A stretch of 64,000 nt of DNA from an uncultured Actinomycetes bacterium (GTDB lineage: Bacteria > Actinomycetota > Actinomycetes > Nanopelagicales > Nanopelagicaceae), in NCBI GenBank assembly GCA_937876245.1, contig CALEGP010000003.1:1-64000 (forward strand), written 5' to 3'. The notes below the pieces were generated by a model, which had not been told where the DNA came from, made no database searches, and saw only the letters and a list, made by a program, of their open reading frames with translations. How positions within the stretch are numbered: position 1 is the first letter of the stretch; every line of letters begins with the position of its first letter. The position numbers were made by a program, and so were the translations under genes. Below are positions 35,050-44,607 of this stretch, one piece after another.

Positions 35050-36288
35050 TTACCTAGACCGAAAGTAATTACGAATTCGTTGCCGAAGAGTAAGAATTGG
35101 CTTTGTTGACCGTGAAATCTGTGCCCCAATTCGAGCCCTTTGCTCGATTGGTGAAATTTTGAGTAATTGATTCATTGCAGGTTCTCCCGGTGTAAGAACG
35201 CTATGGAGAGCAGGTGAGGATTCATCTAGTGAATCAGCGATGATTGTGATGTTCGAAACTAAAGATATCCCCCGGATGATTTGTTCCTGCTCAACTTTTC
35301 CAGAGATCTCCATCAAAGAATCCGCGAGTGCTGCCCCCGCAAGTCTGGCATCTTCGATTGCTGACTGGGCCTCATTGCCGCTTCTTGCGTTCCGAATTTG
35401 ATCAGCTTTTGAACTCACGGCAAAACTTACCGTCGAAAGCGCTTGGGCGATTTCTCGCCGAACTTTATCTTCGATTCCACTAGTCACAGACAAATCAAAA
35501 AGCGTGCGAGCGATTGTTCGAACCTGGACAACTGTATGTTCTATTGCGACTCCTCGAATATAAAGTCCTTGTGCTTGCGCTTTTGCCTTATCTGAAGTTT
35601 GGAACCATTTTGCATGACTGCGCGCCTCAATCGCCTGTGCTCGCAAGCCCGGAATATCTTCGGCTAACAATCTAGCTCTTGCTAACCACTTACCTGATTG
35701 AGTTTGGGTAAACCCCATCGCGACTCCCTCAGACATATCCCCCAATAATTTCGCGCACTTACTTGCGAGTGTAGTAACTTGATCGATAGTTCGTGCAGTT
35801 GGAGTTTTTGCATGTGAGAAATAGGAAAAAATAATTGCAACACCAGCACCAATTAAAGTAGATGAGAGTCTGGAAAATGCCGTGCTCTCATTAAGTCCTG
35901 GATGAATAACAATTAAGGCTGTGACCGGAACATTAACTGAAGCCACATCACCCAAATGCAGCGCTCTTGCCAAAATAGAACACAGAAGTACTGTCATGGC
36001 TATTGAGACAAATCCAAAACTGAAAAGCGAAACACATGTCAAAGCGACTCCGGCGCCAATCGTTGTTCCAACAATTTGGCCAAACCCTTCGCGAACTGAC
36101 TTATATAGCGATATTCGAATACTAAGAGCGCAGATAATTGCGGCAACAAGCCCACCGTCCCTAATCATTAAATCACCCGCTTTCCAGGCAACTCCGGAGG
36201 CGATCGCGGTAACCAAAATTTGTCTTACCCAGATGCTCCGGTCAGCGAAAAGCTTTCTTACTCGTTTCCAGCGGTTTCGCATGGACAA
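35050..36288 (-). CDS. FUSC/aromatic acid exporter-like membrane protein
   Basis: N-terminal TM block with GGLVAAIICALSIRISLYKSVREGFGQIVGTTIGAGVAL typical of FUSC/ArAE, followed by soluble C-terminal helical part. Confidence 0.7.
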   Translation of the reverse strand: MSMRNRWKRVRKLFADRSIWVRQILVTAIASGVAWKAGDLMIRDGGLVAAIICALSIRISLYKSVREGFGQIVGTTIGAGVALTCVSLFSFGFVSIAMTVLLCSILARALHLGDVASVNVPVTALIVIHPGLNESTAFSRLSSTLIGAGVAIIFSYFSHAKTPTARTIDQVTTLASKCAKLLGDMSEGVAMGFTQTQSGKWLARARLLAEDIPGLRAQAIEARSHAKWFQTSDKAKAQAQGLYIRGVAIEHTVVQVRTIARTLFDLSVTSGIEDKVRREIAQALSTVSFAVSSKADQIRNARSGNEAQSAIEDARLAGAALADSLMEISGKVEQEQIIRGISLVSNITIIADSLDESSPALHSVLTPGEPAMNQLLKISPIEQRARIGAQISRSTKPILTLRQRIRNYFRSR

Positions 36289-36333
36289 ATTCTAGCTATG
36301 GCAGAGCCGACTAATTTTGTGTAAAATGCCAAA

Positions 36334-36762
36334 ATGCCTAGCCAAATAAGCGAAGATACCAATTATCCAGTCAAAATCGATGAGACTGCGCTTGCCAGCA
36401 AAATCGACCAACTCTCATACGAAGTTTTACGTCAAGGTGCAACCGAACGACCATTTACTGGCGAATACAACGACAGCGACAAAATTGGTAGCTACCGCTG
36501 CAAAGCTTGCAATAACGAGCTATTTAAAAGTGAGACAAAATTCCACTCTGGTTGTGGTTGGCCCTCTTTCTATGCGCCCACTAAAGATGATGCTGTTGTT
36601 CTAATCGAAGATCGCACACTTGGCATGCGAGTTCGTACCGAAGTTCGATGCGCAAATTGTGGGTCGCACCTTGGTCATGTTTTCGAAGGCGAAGGATACG
36701 AAGTTCCAACAGACCAGCGGTGGTGCATTAATTCTGTTTCTCTAATTCTTGAGGAAAACTAA
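36334..36762 (+). CDS. msrB: Peptide-methionine (R)-S-oxide reductase
   Basis: RCKACNNELFKSETKFHSGCGWPSFY, CANCGSHLGHVFEGEG, RWCINSVSL. Confidence 0.96.
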   Translation: MPSQISEDTNYPVKIDETALASKIDQLSYEVLRQGATERPFTGEYNDSDKIGSYRCKACNNELFKSETKFHSGCGWPSFYAPTKDDAVVLIEDRTLGMRVRTEVRCANCGSHLGHVFEGEGYEVPTDQRWCINSVSLILEEN

Positions 36763-36795
36763 AAATTATTTAGGAATTTGTTGTTATTAAATATA

Positions 36796-36830
36796 AAAGG
36801 TCCCCTGCTGTTGCCGAGGACCTTTTGGTT
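36796..36830. terminator. Bidirectional terminator between msrB and the SDR gene
   Basis: aaaaggtcccctgctgttgccgaggacctttt between convergent genes. Confidence 0.75.
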
Positions 36831-36835
36831 AAGTT

Positions 36836-37597
36836 TTAGAATTGAATGCCGCGAGTCAGTGCACCGTCCACTACTAAGTTGGTACCAGAAATACGTGATG
36901 CGAGTGGACTAGCTAACATAGTTACTGCGAATGCCTGCTCTTCTGGAGTTCCAAATCGTCCAGTTGGATTTAATCCCATAGCCAACTTGAAAAGATCAGG
37001 ATTGCCTTCTTCTATATTTTCCCAAACACCACCAGGAAAATAAGTATTACCTGGTGAAACAGTATTAGCACGAATATTTTTAGCAGCCAGCGAGAAGGCA
37101 AGATGTGCCGTATAAGCGATAATTGCCGTCTTAGCCGTTCCATAAGGTCCACCAGCAAAATCCGCCTCGCGTCCCGAGACGCTCGAAATATTAATTATTG
37201 AAGCGCTCTTGCTTTTTTCAAGATATGGAATTGCTGCCGTACAGGTTCGAACGGTATGCATGACATCAATATTCAATGAAGCTTGCCAATTTTCTTCACT
37301 TTCAGGAATCGCCAAGGCGCTTACGTTACAAACAACAATATCTAACCCGCCTAGCTCCTTTGCAGAATCATTGACCCATTTTTCTAATTTTGCGGCATCT
37401 CCAACATCGACTGACGAACCTATAACTTTCGATCCGCTCTTACTTAAATCCGATTCTGTCTTCTTGACTTCATCAGTATTGCGAGCACAGAAGGCAACAT
37501 TTACTCCTTCGCCAATCAACGCCTCAACAATTGCCCGACCGATTCCCTTTGTGCCTCCGGTAACTATCGCGTTCATGCCCTTCATTTTTAGATCCAT
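36836..37597 (-). CDS. SDR family oxidoreductase
   Basis: VTGGTKGIGRAIVEAL, CNVSALAIP, YGTAKTAIIAYT, LVVDGALTRG. Confidence 0.9.
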   Translation of the reverse strand: MDLKMKGMNAIVTGGTKGIGRAIVEALIGEGVNVAFCARNTDEVKKTESDLSKSGSKVIGSSVDVGDAAKLEKWVNDSAKELGGLDIVVCNVSALAIPESEENWQASLNIDVMHTVRTCTAAIPYLEKSKSASIINISSVSGREADFAGGPYGTAKTAIIAYTAHLAFSLAAKNIRANTVSPGNTYFPGGVWENIEEGNPDLFKLAMGLNPTGRFGTPEEQAFAVTMLASPLASRISGTNLVVDGALTRGIQF

Positions 37598-37623
37598 TTT
37601 GGTCCTTTTCTTATTTAGTTGGT

Positions 37624-38628
37624 TTACAGCATTAAGCCTTTAGCTCGATCTTTTAGACTTGCATGCATACCCCTAAAAGCACTTACGTTGGGTAGCAATT
37701 CTTTTGCCGCCTTTAATACGACGCTGTAGTTTGCATCCACTACATTTGCTATTGGAACTTTGGTAATTTGAGATAGTAATTGATATGCATCCATTTGGTG
37801 CAGTCCATATAGGTCCTGAAACCAACGAATTAATTCAATCTGACCAATACGCCACGAATCCTCCATCGGCCTCGAGGAACCAACAGCCATGTAAAAGTTG
37901 TCGTCTTCTATACGTGGCCAAGCTGGAGCCGCACCCTTAATTAAGTCAACAATAATTATGGAATTCATGGCCCCTTCGACAGCGGTTCCACACGCTTCAC
38001 CTTCACCCTGTCGGTAGTGTCCGTCGCCAATAGAAAAAAGCGCGCCTTCAACATTTATTCCAAGATAAACAGTCGCCCCCTTTCGAACCTCAGGAGAATC
38101 CATATTTCCCCCGAATCGTTCAGGAACTAACGACGATCGCACCTCTCCACCAGCTGGCGCAACACCAATTGTTCCAAACATGCATTCGATAGGAAGCTCC
38201 ACTGAAAAATTGCCGAAGCGCGATTCAAAGCCGACGGTATTTTTGATGGTATTAACTTCATAAATCCAAGTTGTATCTGGCAGCGGATCTTGCAACATTG
38301 CAGTTCTATCCGTTGATGTTAGGCCACCGAAAAATGGAATCGTGCTTGACGCGCCATGCCCGCGCGCCGGTTTCATATCAACTATATGAACGGCTAGCGC
38401 ATCACCAGGTTCCGCCCCTTCAACATAAAATGGACCGGTCTGGGGATTAACAAAACGTAAGTCCACTTTTTCGCTAGACAAATCAGTTACTTTATTTATC
38501 GTATTATTAAACGCGTCCTCAGACCACAGTTTCAATGCGGTCCCAGGTTTGATTCTCATTACTGGGGCAACGCCACCAAATGTATAAGCTAGTTGGTCGG
38601 TGGTTGGCTTAAATTCAATTAATTCCAT
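37624..38628 (-). CDS. Acetamidase/formamidase family protein
   Basis: GPFYVEGAEPGDALAVHIVDMKPARGHGAS; GDGHYRQGEGEACGTAVEG. Confidence 0.88.
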   Translation of the reverse strand: MELIEFKPTTDQLAYTFGGVAPVMRIKPGTALKLWSEDAFNNTINKVTDLSSEKVDLRFVNPQTGPFYVEGAEPGDALAVHIVDMKPARGHGASSTIPFFGGLTSTDRTAMLQDPLPDTTWIYEVNTIKNTVGFESRFGNFSVELPIECMFGTIGVAPAGGEVRSSLVPERFGGNMDSPEVRKGATVYLGINVEGALFSIGDGHYRQGEGEACGTAVEGAMNSIIIVDLIKGAAPAWPRIEDDNFYMAVGSSRPMEDSWRIGQIELIRWFQDLYGLHQMDAYQLLSQITKVPIANVVDANYSVVLKAAKELLPNVSAFRGMHASLKDRAKGLML

Positions 38629-38679
38629 TTGAATATCCTATGTTCAGCAATTTTGGGGCGCAATGAAAAATAGGGGAAA

Positions 38680-38717
38680 GTTTGCCCTGCCTATATTTGA
38701 GCAAAAGCAGGGCAAAC
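38680..38717 (-). terminator. Inverted repeat after satP-like gene, probable terminator
   Basis: gtttgccctgc ... gcagggcaaac, 11-bp perfect stem, pyrimidine/T-rich on the minus-strand 3' side. Confidence 0.55.
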
Positions 38718-38731
38718 TCGTATTCAACTAC

Positions 38732-39292
38732 TTATGATCGAAATGGTGACCCAACAGGCCACTTGCTGTTTCCATGTGTTTCATTGATCAAGAACGCGAA
38801 AGCTAGATAAATTGCTAGCGCTCCAGTTAAGACTCCTTCATACCCTCCAAATTTGGAAAGTGTGTCGTTGCCGTTTATCGCGCCTAGGCCCAGTGAGCCA
38901 AGAAGCACAATAGTCATTAACAAGATTATGGTCAGGACTTTTGGCGCAACTGTTGATGCCATAGCAAGTCCCGCCGTAAATATCGCCCAAAGTAACAAGT
39001 AGTAGCCAACATCCTTACTATCAACGCTCCACCAACCATGGGCCCCGCCAATATTCATAAATGCAAATGAAAGCCAGAGAAAAGCGTAGCCTCCAAATGC
39101 TGTGGTTCCGAAGGTATCTCCTTTGGAATAAAGCATTACGCAAACAAATGCTTGAGCGATTCCACCGAAGAAGATGGCCATTGCAAAAACCATTCCGCCG
39201 AGCGGATATGTTCCTATATTTGCGAAACTAAGCAAAACGGTCGACATGCCATAACCAAGTAAGCCAAGGGGAATTGGGTTTGCCTTGTTCAT
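38732..39292 (-). CDS. GPR1/FUN34/YaaH (SatP) family acetate/succinate transporter
   Basis: NPIPLGLLGYGMSTVLLSFANIG, ~6 TM, FGGIAQAFVCVMLYSKGDTFGTTAFGGYAFLWLSFA. Confidence 0.87.
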   Translation of the reverse strand: MNKANPIPLGLLGYGMSTVLLSFANIGTYPLGGMVFAMAIFFGGIAQAFVCVMLYSKGDTFGTTAFGGYAFLWLSFAFMNIGGAHGWWSVDSKDVGYYLLLWAIFTAGLAMASTVAPKVLTIILLMTIVLLGSLGLGAINGNDTLSKFGGYEGVLTGALAIYLAFAFLINETHGNSKWPVGSPFRS

Positions 39293-39443
39293 TGATTAGT
39301 ACCTTTCCGTTGGATTGAGATACGAGCTGCACCTCAATGATGTTCAATTGAAGGTTACGCCTGATTTTTCGGTCAACGGGTTTTACCAGTCAGTACTAAT
39401 CTGTTTCCTTTTCTGTTTCAGCGCGCTCAAATTCATCGGCTGC

Positions 39444-40193
39444 TTATTTGGGGATGCGGAGTCCTTGCATTCCGCCATCGACAGTGACGGACGTTCCAGT
39501 AGTTGAACCTTGCAATGGGCTTGCTAAATAACAGAGCGCGCTTGCAACCTCCTCGGCTGAGACCAACCGACCAAGAGGTTGGCGAGATTCAAGAGCTTGG
39601 CGCTCGGCAATCGGATCGGCGGCCTGAGCAAGTAAACGTTGCACCCATGGCGTATCTGCTGTTCCTGGATTTACGCAGTTAACTCGGATGCCTTCGGCAA
39701 TATGGTCATTCGCCATAGCAAGAGTGAGTGAAAGTACGGCCCCTTTAGAGGCACTGTAAGCAGCGCGCTTTGGAATCCCAGCAGTTGCTGCAACAGAGCA
39801 AGTATTAACAATCGCGGCAGCTTTACTCTTGCGCAGAAGTGGGAGCGCGGACTTCGAAGTGCGAACTATTCCCAGAACATTTACATTCATTACCTTAAGC
39901 CACTCTTCTGATGAGTTAGCTTCGATATTACCAACTGCACCAATTCCGGCGTTATTTATTAAAATATCTAAATTAGCAATTCCTTCAAATGCCTTTATAA
40001 CCGATTCATCATCGCCGACATCGCACTTAACCCAAGTCGCGATTCCAGCCATATTGCCCTCTGCAAGATCAAAACCATAAACAGTTGCGCCCCGCTCCTT
40101 CAGTATTTTTGCAGTTGCCAGACCAATTCCAGATCCTGCTCCAGTTACTACGGCATTTAACCCAGCGAATTCTGTACTCATGTTGTTATCCAT
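39444..40193 (-). CDS. SDR family oxidoreductase, candidate 2-keto-3-deoxy-L-fuconate dehydrogenase
   Basis: VTGAGSGIGLATAKIL, INNAGIGAVG, YSASKGAVLSLT, NCVNPGTADTPWVQRLL; overlaps the fuconate dehydratase gene. Confidence 0.75.
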   Translation of the reverse strand: MDNNMSTEFAGLNAVVTGAGSGIGLATAKILKERGATVYGFDLAEGNMAGIATWVKCDVGDDESVIKAFEGIANLDILINNAGIGAVGNIEANSSEEWLKVMNVNVLGIVRTSKSALPLLRKSKAAAIVNTCSVAATAGIPKRAAYSASKGAVLSLTLAMANDHIAEGIRVNCVNPGTADTPWVQRLLAQAADPIAERQALESRQPLGRLVSAEEVASALCYLASPLQGSTTGTSVTVDGGMQGLRIPK

Positions 40194-41476
40194 TCTTTTC
40201 CAGTAGGGAAAGTGTAATCGGCGATTGTTTGGGCATACATTTCTGAGCCTGCGCCTGGTTTTAATGGCGGCATGTAGTGGGCATTTTGAATATCGGTTGG
40301 AACAACGAAGTGTTCATGCAAGTGATCAACAAATTCAACAACGCGTTCGGCGTGGTGGCCAGTTACGGCAACCGCATCGAACATCGCTAGGTGCTGAACC
40401 ATTTCACATAAACCAACTCCGCCTGCATGAGGACAGACCGGAATACCAAATTTTGCTGCCATCAAAATATTAGCCAGGTTTTCATTTACGCCGGCAACTC
40501 GGGTTGCATCAATCTGCATAAAGGAAAAAGATTTGGCTTGTAACATTTGTTTAAAAATTATCCGGTTCATTCCATGCTCGCCAGTTGCGACACGAACTGG
40601 TGCTATTGCCTTCGCAATTACGGCATGGCCCAAAACATCATCTGGGTTTGTAGGTTCCTCAACCCAATGAAGATTTACATCCCCGATGCCCTTAATCCAC
40701 TCAATTGCCTCGTTCACATCCCAAACTTGATTGGCATCGATTGAAATCTTAATATCTGGTCCGACCGCCTCACGAGCCAATCGCAACCGGCGCTTGTCGT
40801 CCTCGAGATTTCCGCCGCACTTTAATTTAATTAATTTATATCCGCCAGCAACTGCTTCTTTTGCAAGTCGAACCATTTTCTCATCACTATATCCAAGCCA
40901 GCCAGGTGTTGTTGTGTATGCCGGAAGACCAACTTCTATTAACTGTGCCTCATTAGCCGCTCGATTGGGTTCTGCTTTACGCAAAATTTCCAGCGCTTCT
41001 TCCGGGGTAAGGGCATCAGTTATGTAACGAAAATCTACAAGCTCAACAATTTCTTCCGGAGATAAATCAGATAAGAACTTCCAAAGTGGCTTCTTTGCAT
41101 TTTTACTAACTAGATCCCAGGCCGCATTCACAACAGCGCCTGCCGCCATTTGCGTTACACCTTTTTCCGGGCCGAGCCATCGAATTTGCGAATCTCTTAC
41201 TAGGCTGCGTGCGAAATCTCCCATGCTTATTGCAAGTTCAGAAATTTCACGACCCACAGCATATGGAGCAAGCAATTCGATTGCCTCACATTGCAGATCA
41301 TTTCCCCGGCCACAGGTGAAAACAAAACCATGCCCCTCCAGATTCGGATCATCTGTTTCGAGTATTAGCAGCGCCGCCGAATAATCCGGCTCCTTATTCA
41401 TTGCATCAGATCCATCTAGTCCTCGAGATGTTGGAAATCTGACATCTATAGTTTTAAAACCCGTGATTATTGGCAT
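40178..41476 (-). CDS. L-fuconate dehydratase (enolase superfamily)
   Basis: NKEPDYSAALLILETDD, GFVFTCGRGNDLQ, RWLGPEKGVTQMAAGAVVNAAWDL, LIKLKCGGNLEDD, ISIDANQVWDVNEAIEW, VCPHAGGVGLCEMVQH. Confidence 0.9.
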   Translation of the reverse strand: MPIITGFKTIDVRFPTSRGLDGSDAMNKEPDYSAALLILETDDPNLEGHGFVFTCGRGNDLQCEAIELLAPYAVGREISELAISMGDFARSLVRDSQIRWLGPEKGVTQMAAGAVVNAAWDLVSKNAKKPLWKFLSDLSPEEIVELVDFRYITDALTPEEALEILRKAEPNRAANEAQLIEVGLPAYTTTPGWLGYSDEKMVRLAKEAVAGGYKLIKLKCGGNLEDDKRRLRLAREAVGPDIKISIDANQVWDVNEAIEWIKGIGDVNLHWVEEPTNPDDVLGHAVIAKAIAPVRVATGEHGMNRIIFKQMLQAKSFSFMQIDATRVAGVNENLANILMAAKFGIPVCPHAGGVGLCEMVQHLAMFDAVAVTGHHAERVVEFVDHLHEHFVVPTDIQNAHYMPPLKPGAGSEMYAQTIADYTFPTGKEWITT

Positions 41477-41547
41477 GAATTCCCTTTTTGCTCTAATTTT
41501 TATTTGGCCTCTTCGCTTACTGACAAAAATCCTATACGATAAATTTC

Positions 41548-42525
41548 ATGGAGCGTCATAATCAGAAAATCCGAATGAAGCGCGTTCCTCTCGATTTAAC
41601 CAGACTGAGCCTTGGAACTGCGCCCTTGGCCGGACTTTTTCAATCAGTGGAAAATAATGAGAGTGATCATCTTATAAAGACGGCACTTGCTCAGGGAATT
41701 AACTACTTTGATACTGCGCCGCTTTATGGACATGGCCTCTCTGAAGAACGGCTTGGCAGGGTTTTAAGTACTGTTGATGAAAGTTTCGTTTTGGAAACCA
41801 AGGTGGGCCGAACCTTAAATCGGGTTGAGAAGGCCGACCCAGTTCCCTGGTTTCCAGACGCAGATCCACATATTCAACCGGTATTTGATTATTCATCAGA
41901 AGGAATTAAGCGCTCCTTCAATGAGAGTTTAGAGCGACTTGGCGTGGGACATATCGATATTGCCCTAATGCATGATGCCGAAAACCACGTTCCAGAGGCG
42001 ATTAATAACGCATACCCGGTCTTGGAGGATTTCAAACGTCAAGGAATTATTAAGGCGATAGGAATTGGCATTAATTTCTGTGATGTTGCGATTGAGATTA
42101 TGAAAAACGTTGATTTGGATATCGCGCTGATAGCTGGTCGCTACACCTTGCTAGATCAAAGTGCGCAGAGGAAATTATTACCGTACGCGATAGAACGTAA
42201 GGTGGACATTACAATTGGTGGCGTTTTTAACTCTGGAGTATTGGCTGATCCCAAACCCGGAGCAACTTTTGAATATTTGCCGGCGTCAGATGAAATAATA
42301 AACCGAGCTCAGGAGATAGGTGCTTTTCTAAAAAAGCGGGGCATCTCTCTTACAAGTGCAGCACTACAATTTCCGTTGCGTCATTCTGCTGTTACTTCGG
42401 TTCTTACTGGTTCTAGAAATAGTTCCGAACTCCTTGCAAATATCTCAGATTTTGATGTAGAGCTACCGCCCGATATTTGGTCAGAATTGGAAGATGCTGG
42501 ACTTATTGAAAGGATGCCCCAATGA
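41548..42525 (+). CDS. Aldo/keto reductase, candidate L-fucose (D-threo-aldose) 1-dehydrogenase
   Basis: LSLGTAPLAGLF...GINYFDTAPLYGHGLSEERLGRVL; translation-coupled to mutarotase gene. Confidence 0.82.
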   Translation: MERHNQKIRMKRVPLDLTRLSLGTAPLAGLFQSVENNESDHLIKTALAQGINYFDTAPLYGHGLSEERLGRVLSTVDESFVLETKVGRTLNRVEKADPVPWFPDADPHIQPVFDYSSEGIKRSFNESLERLGVGHIDIALMHDAENHVPEAINNAYPVLEDFKRQGIIKAIGIGINFCDVAIEIMKNVDLDIALIAGRYTLLDQSAQRKLLPYAIERKVDITIGGVFNSGVLADPKPGATFEYLPASDEIINRAQEIGAFLKKRGISLTSAALQFPLRHSAVTSVLTGSRNSSELLANISDFDVELPPDIWSELEDAGLIERMPQ

Positions 42526-42851
42526 CAGTAAAGCGAATCGCCCAGGTTGTTGGAATAAAACCCAAAGATATAGTGGAGTACGAGCAAATCCATGAAAATG
42601 TCTGGCCTAGTGTTTTAGCAATGCTTAAAGAAGCTAATGTTCAGAATTTTTCTATCTACAGATACGAGAATCTTCTTTTTTCTTATATGGAATACACCGG
42701 AGAGGATTATGAAGCAGATATGGCAAAAGTTGCTGCTGACCCAGAAACCCAGCGCTGGTGGAAAATTACCGGCCCGATGCAAAATCCCGTTGCCGAAGTT
42801 GGCGCCGGAGATTGGTGGCATACCCTTCCAGAGAAATTCCATCTGGACTAG
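42522..42851 (+). CDS. L-rhamnose/L-fucose mutarotase family protein
   Basis: YEQIHENVWPSVLAMLKEANVQNFSIYRYENLLFSYMEYTGEDYEADMAKVAADPETQRWW. Confidence 0.9.
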   Translation: MTVKRIAQVVGIKPKDIVEYEQIHENVWPSVLAMLKEANVQNFSIYRYENLLFSYMEYTGEDYEADMAKVAADPETQRWWKITGPMQNPVAEVGAGDWWHTLPEKFHLD

Positions 42852-42853
42852 AA

Positions 42854-43699
42854 ATGAAATTTTCAATCTTAAGGACTGAAACTAATCCATATCAATTCGC
42901 AGTTACCGTTGCTGGGCAACACTCAATTATCGCTGAACTTCCAACCCTTACCCAGGCGATGCATATGAAATTAAGTGAGTTGAAAGCGGTAATTGAAAAA
43001 AGCTCCGAATCAATTACCGGCGAACTTGTTGCCCCGATTGCGCCGGAAATCGAACTCTGGGGTGCCGGCGTTACCTATCTTCGTTCGCGAGATGCGCGCA
43101 AGGAAGAGAGCGGAGTGCCTGACGTTTATCAACGCGTATATGAGGCCGATCGCCCAGAGCTTTTCTTTAAAGGCAGCGCCGTGCGTACTCGTGGAACAAA
43201 CCAACCTGTCGGAATTAGGTATGACTCGCAAGCTTCAGTGCCAGAGCCCGAAGTAGCGATATATATAAATAGGTATCGCGAAATAATTGGCTATGCCATA
43301 TGCAACGACATGACAGCCCGAACTATCGAAGGTGAAAATCCACTTTATTTAACGCAGGCAAAAATATATGTGGGATCAACGGCCCTTGGACCAGATATAA
43401 CTCCAGTCTGGCTTGTGCCAGAGGCAAATGACATGACTATCAAAGCAAAAATTATTAGGGATGCAGCCATTGTTTGGGAGGCTCAAACTTCCCTTGGTTC
43501 GCTGAATCGGACTTTGGCGGATTTAATTTCCTATTTATTCAGGTGTCAAGATTTCCCTCATGGCGTGATTCTCTCTACTGGAACCGGAATAGTTCCACCG
43601 TTAGACATCTCCCTTAATGAAAATGATGTAGTTGAAATAGATGTCGCCGGTGTTGGTAAATTGACCAATGTCGTTGAAGTAATTCAAGAGAGGCCTTAA
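42854..43699 (+). CDS. Fumarylacetoacetate hydrolase family protein, candidate 2,4-diketo-3-deoxy-L-fuconate hydrolase
   Basis: Start trimmed to MKFSILRTETNPYQFAV; VYEADRPELFFKGSAVRTRG, YAICNDMTARTIEGENPLYLTQAKIY. Confidence 0.8.
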   Translation: MKFSILRTETNPYQFAVTVAGQHSIIAELPTLTQAMHMKLSELKAVIEKSSESITGELVAPIAPEIELWGAGVTYLRSRDARKEESGVPDVYQRVYEADRPELFFKGSAVRTRGTNQPVGIRYDSQASVPEPEVAIYINRYREIIGYAICNDMTARTIEGENPLYLTQAKIYVGSTALGPDITPVWLVPEANDMTIKAKIIRDAAIVWEAQTSLGSLNRTLADLISYLFRCQDFPHGVILSTGTGIVPPLDISLNENDVVEIDVAGVGKLTNVVEVIQERP

Positions 43700-43702
43700 T
43701 TT

Positions 43703-44605
43703 ATGAGCAAGATCGTGGCGTGGACGCAGTGGTCTGATCTAACTCTTCCTGATGGTGTAACTCTCCACTCGCCTAAAGATTTTCCGCTTGATACTTCAGA
43801 TCTTTCATTAATTAACTTTTATGTACCTTCCTATATGGGTGGCGCACACGCTCTTTCATATGTAGCAAAAATGCCCAACTTAAAAACCTTGCAGATGCCA
43901 AACGCTGGGTATGACGATGCGCTCGCATTCGTTAGACCTGACCTAACCCTTTGCAATGCGAGTGGAGTTCATGATGCCTCAACGGCGGAGCTTGCAGTCG
44001 GCTTAGCACTTTCATCTCGACGTGGATTTCCAGAATTTATCCGAGACCAAATGACTCAAACTTGGGACCACAGACGTTTTACCTCTCTTTCTGATAGCAA
44101 TATTGGCGTTATTGGTTTTGGCTCAATTGGAAAACAGGTCGTAAAAAATCTTTCGGGATTCGACGTCAGAGTAACTAGTTTCTCAAAATCTGGCCGAGAA
44201 GGGTCAATTAAAATTGGCGAGCTCGACAACTACTTACCAACTTTAGATATCGTCATTTTAATTCTGCCCCTTACCGATGAGAGTCGGAATATGTTCGACA
44301 AGCAACGTTTAGCAAAGATGAAAGACGGCGCTCTGATCGTGAATGTTGCGCGAGGGCCAATTATTGATACCGACGCACTGATTTCAGAGTTAAACTCTGG
44401 CCGCCTTCATGCTGCACTTGACGTAACAGACCCAGAGCCACTTCCTGTCGGACACCCGCTGTGGGGCGCGAAGAACCTACTATTGGTTCCTCATGTCGGC
44501 GGCAATTCCACCGCATTTGAGCCTCGCGCTCGCAAACTTGTTGAATCCCAACTTAAATTGTTAGCGGAAGGAAAGCCGCTTAACAATATCGTTGCAGAGG
44601 GATAA
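43703..44605 (+). CDS. D-isomer specific 2-hydroxyacid dehydrogenase
   Basis: IGVIGFGSIGKQVVKNL, LPLTDESRNMFD, ALIVNVARGPIIDTDALISEL, ALDVTDPEPLPVGHPLW. Confidence 0.9.
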   Translation: MSKIVAWTQWSDLTLPDGVTLHSPKDFPLDTSDLSLINFYVPSYMGGAHALSYVAKMPNLKTLQMPNAGYDDALAFVRPDLTLCNASGVHDASTAELAVGLALSSRRGFPEFIRDQMTQTWDHRRFTSLSDSNIGVIGFGSIGKQVVKNLSGFDVRVTSFSKSGREGSIKIGELDNYLPTLDIVILILPLTDESRNMFDKQRLAKMKDGALIVNVARGPIIDTDALISELNSGRLHAALDVTDPEPLPVGHPLWGAKNLLLVPHVGGNSTAFEPRARKLVESQLKLLAEGKPLNNIVAEG

Positions 44606-44607
44606 AA

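Noticed and set aside
34854-35129. ORF of 91 aa on the minus strand
   Set aside because: Runs through tRNA-Met and tRNA-Thr; spurious
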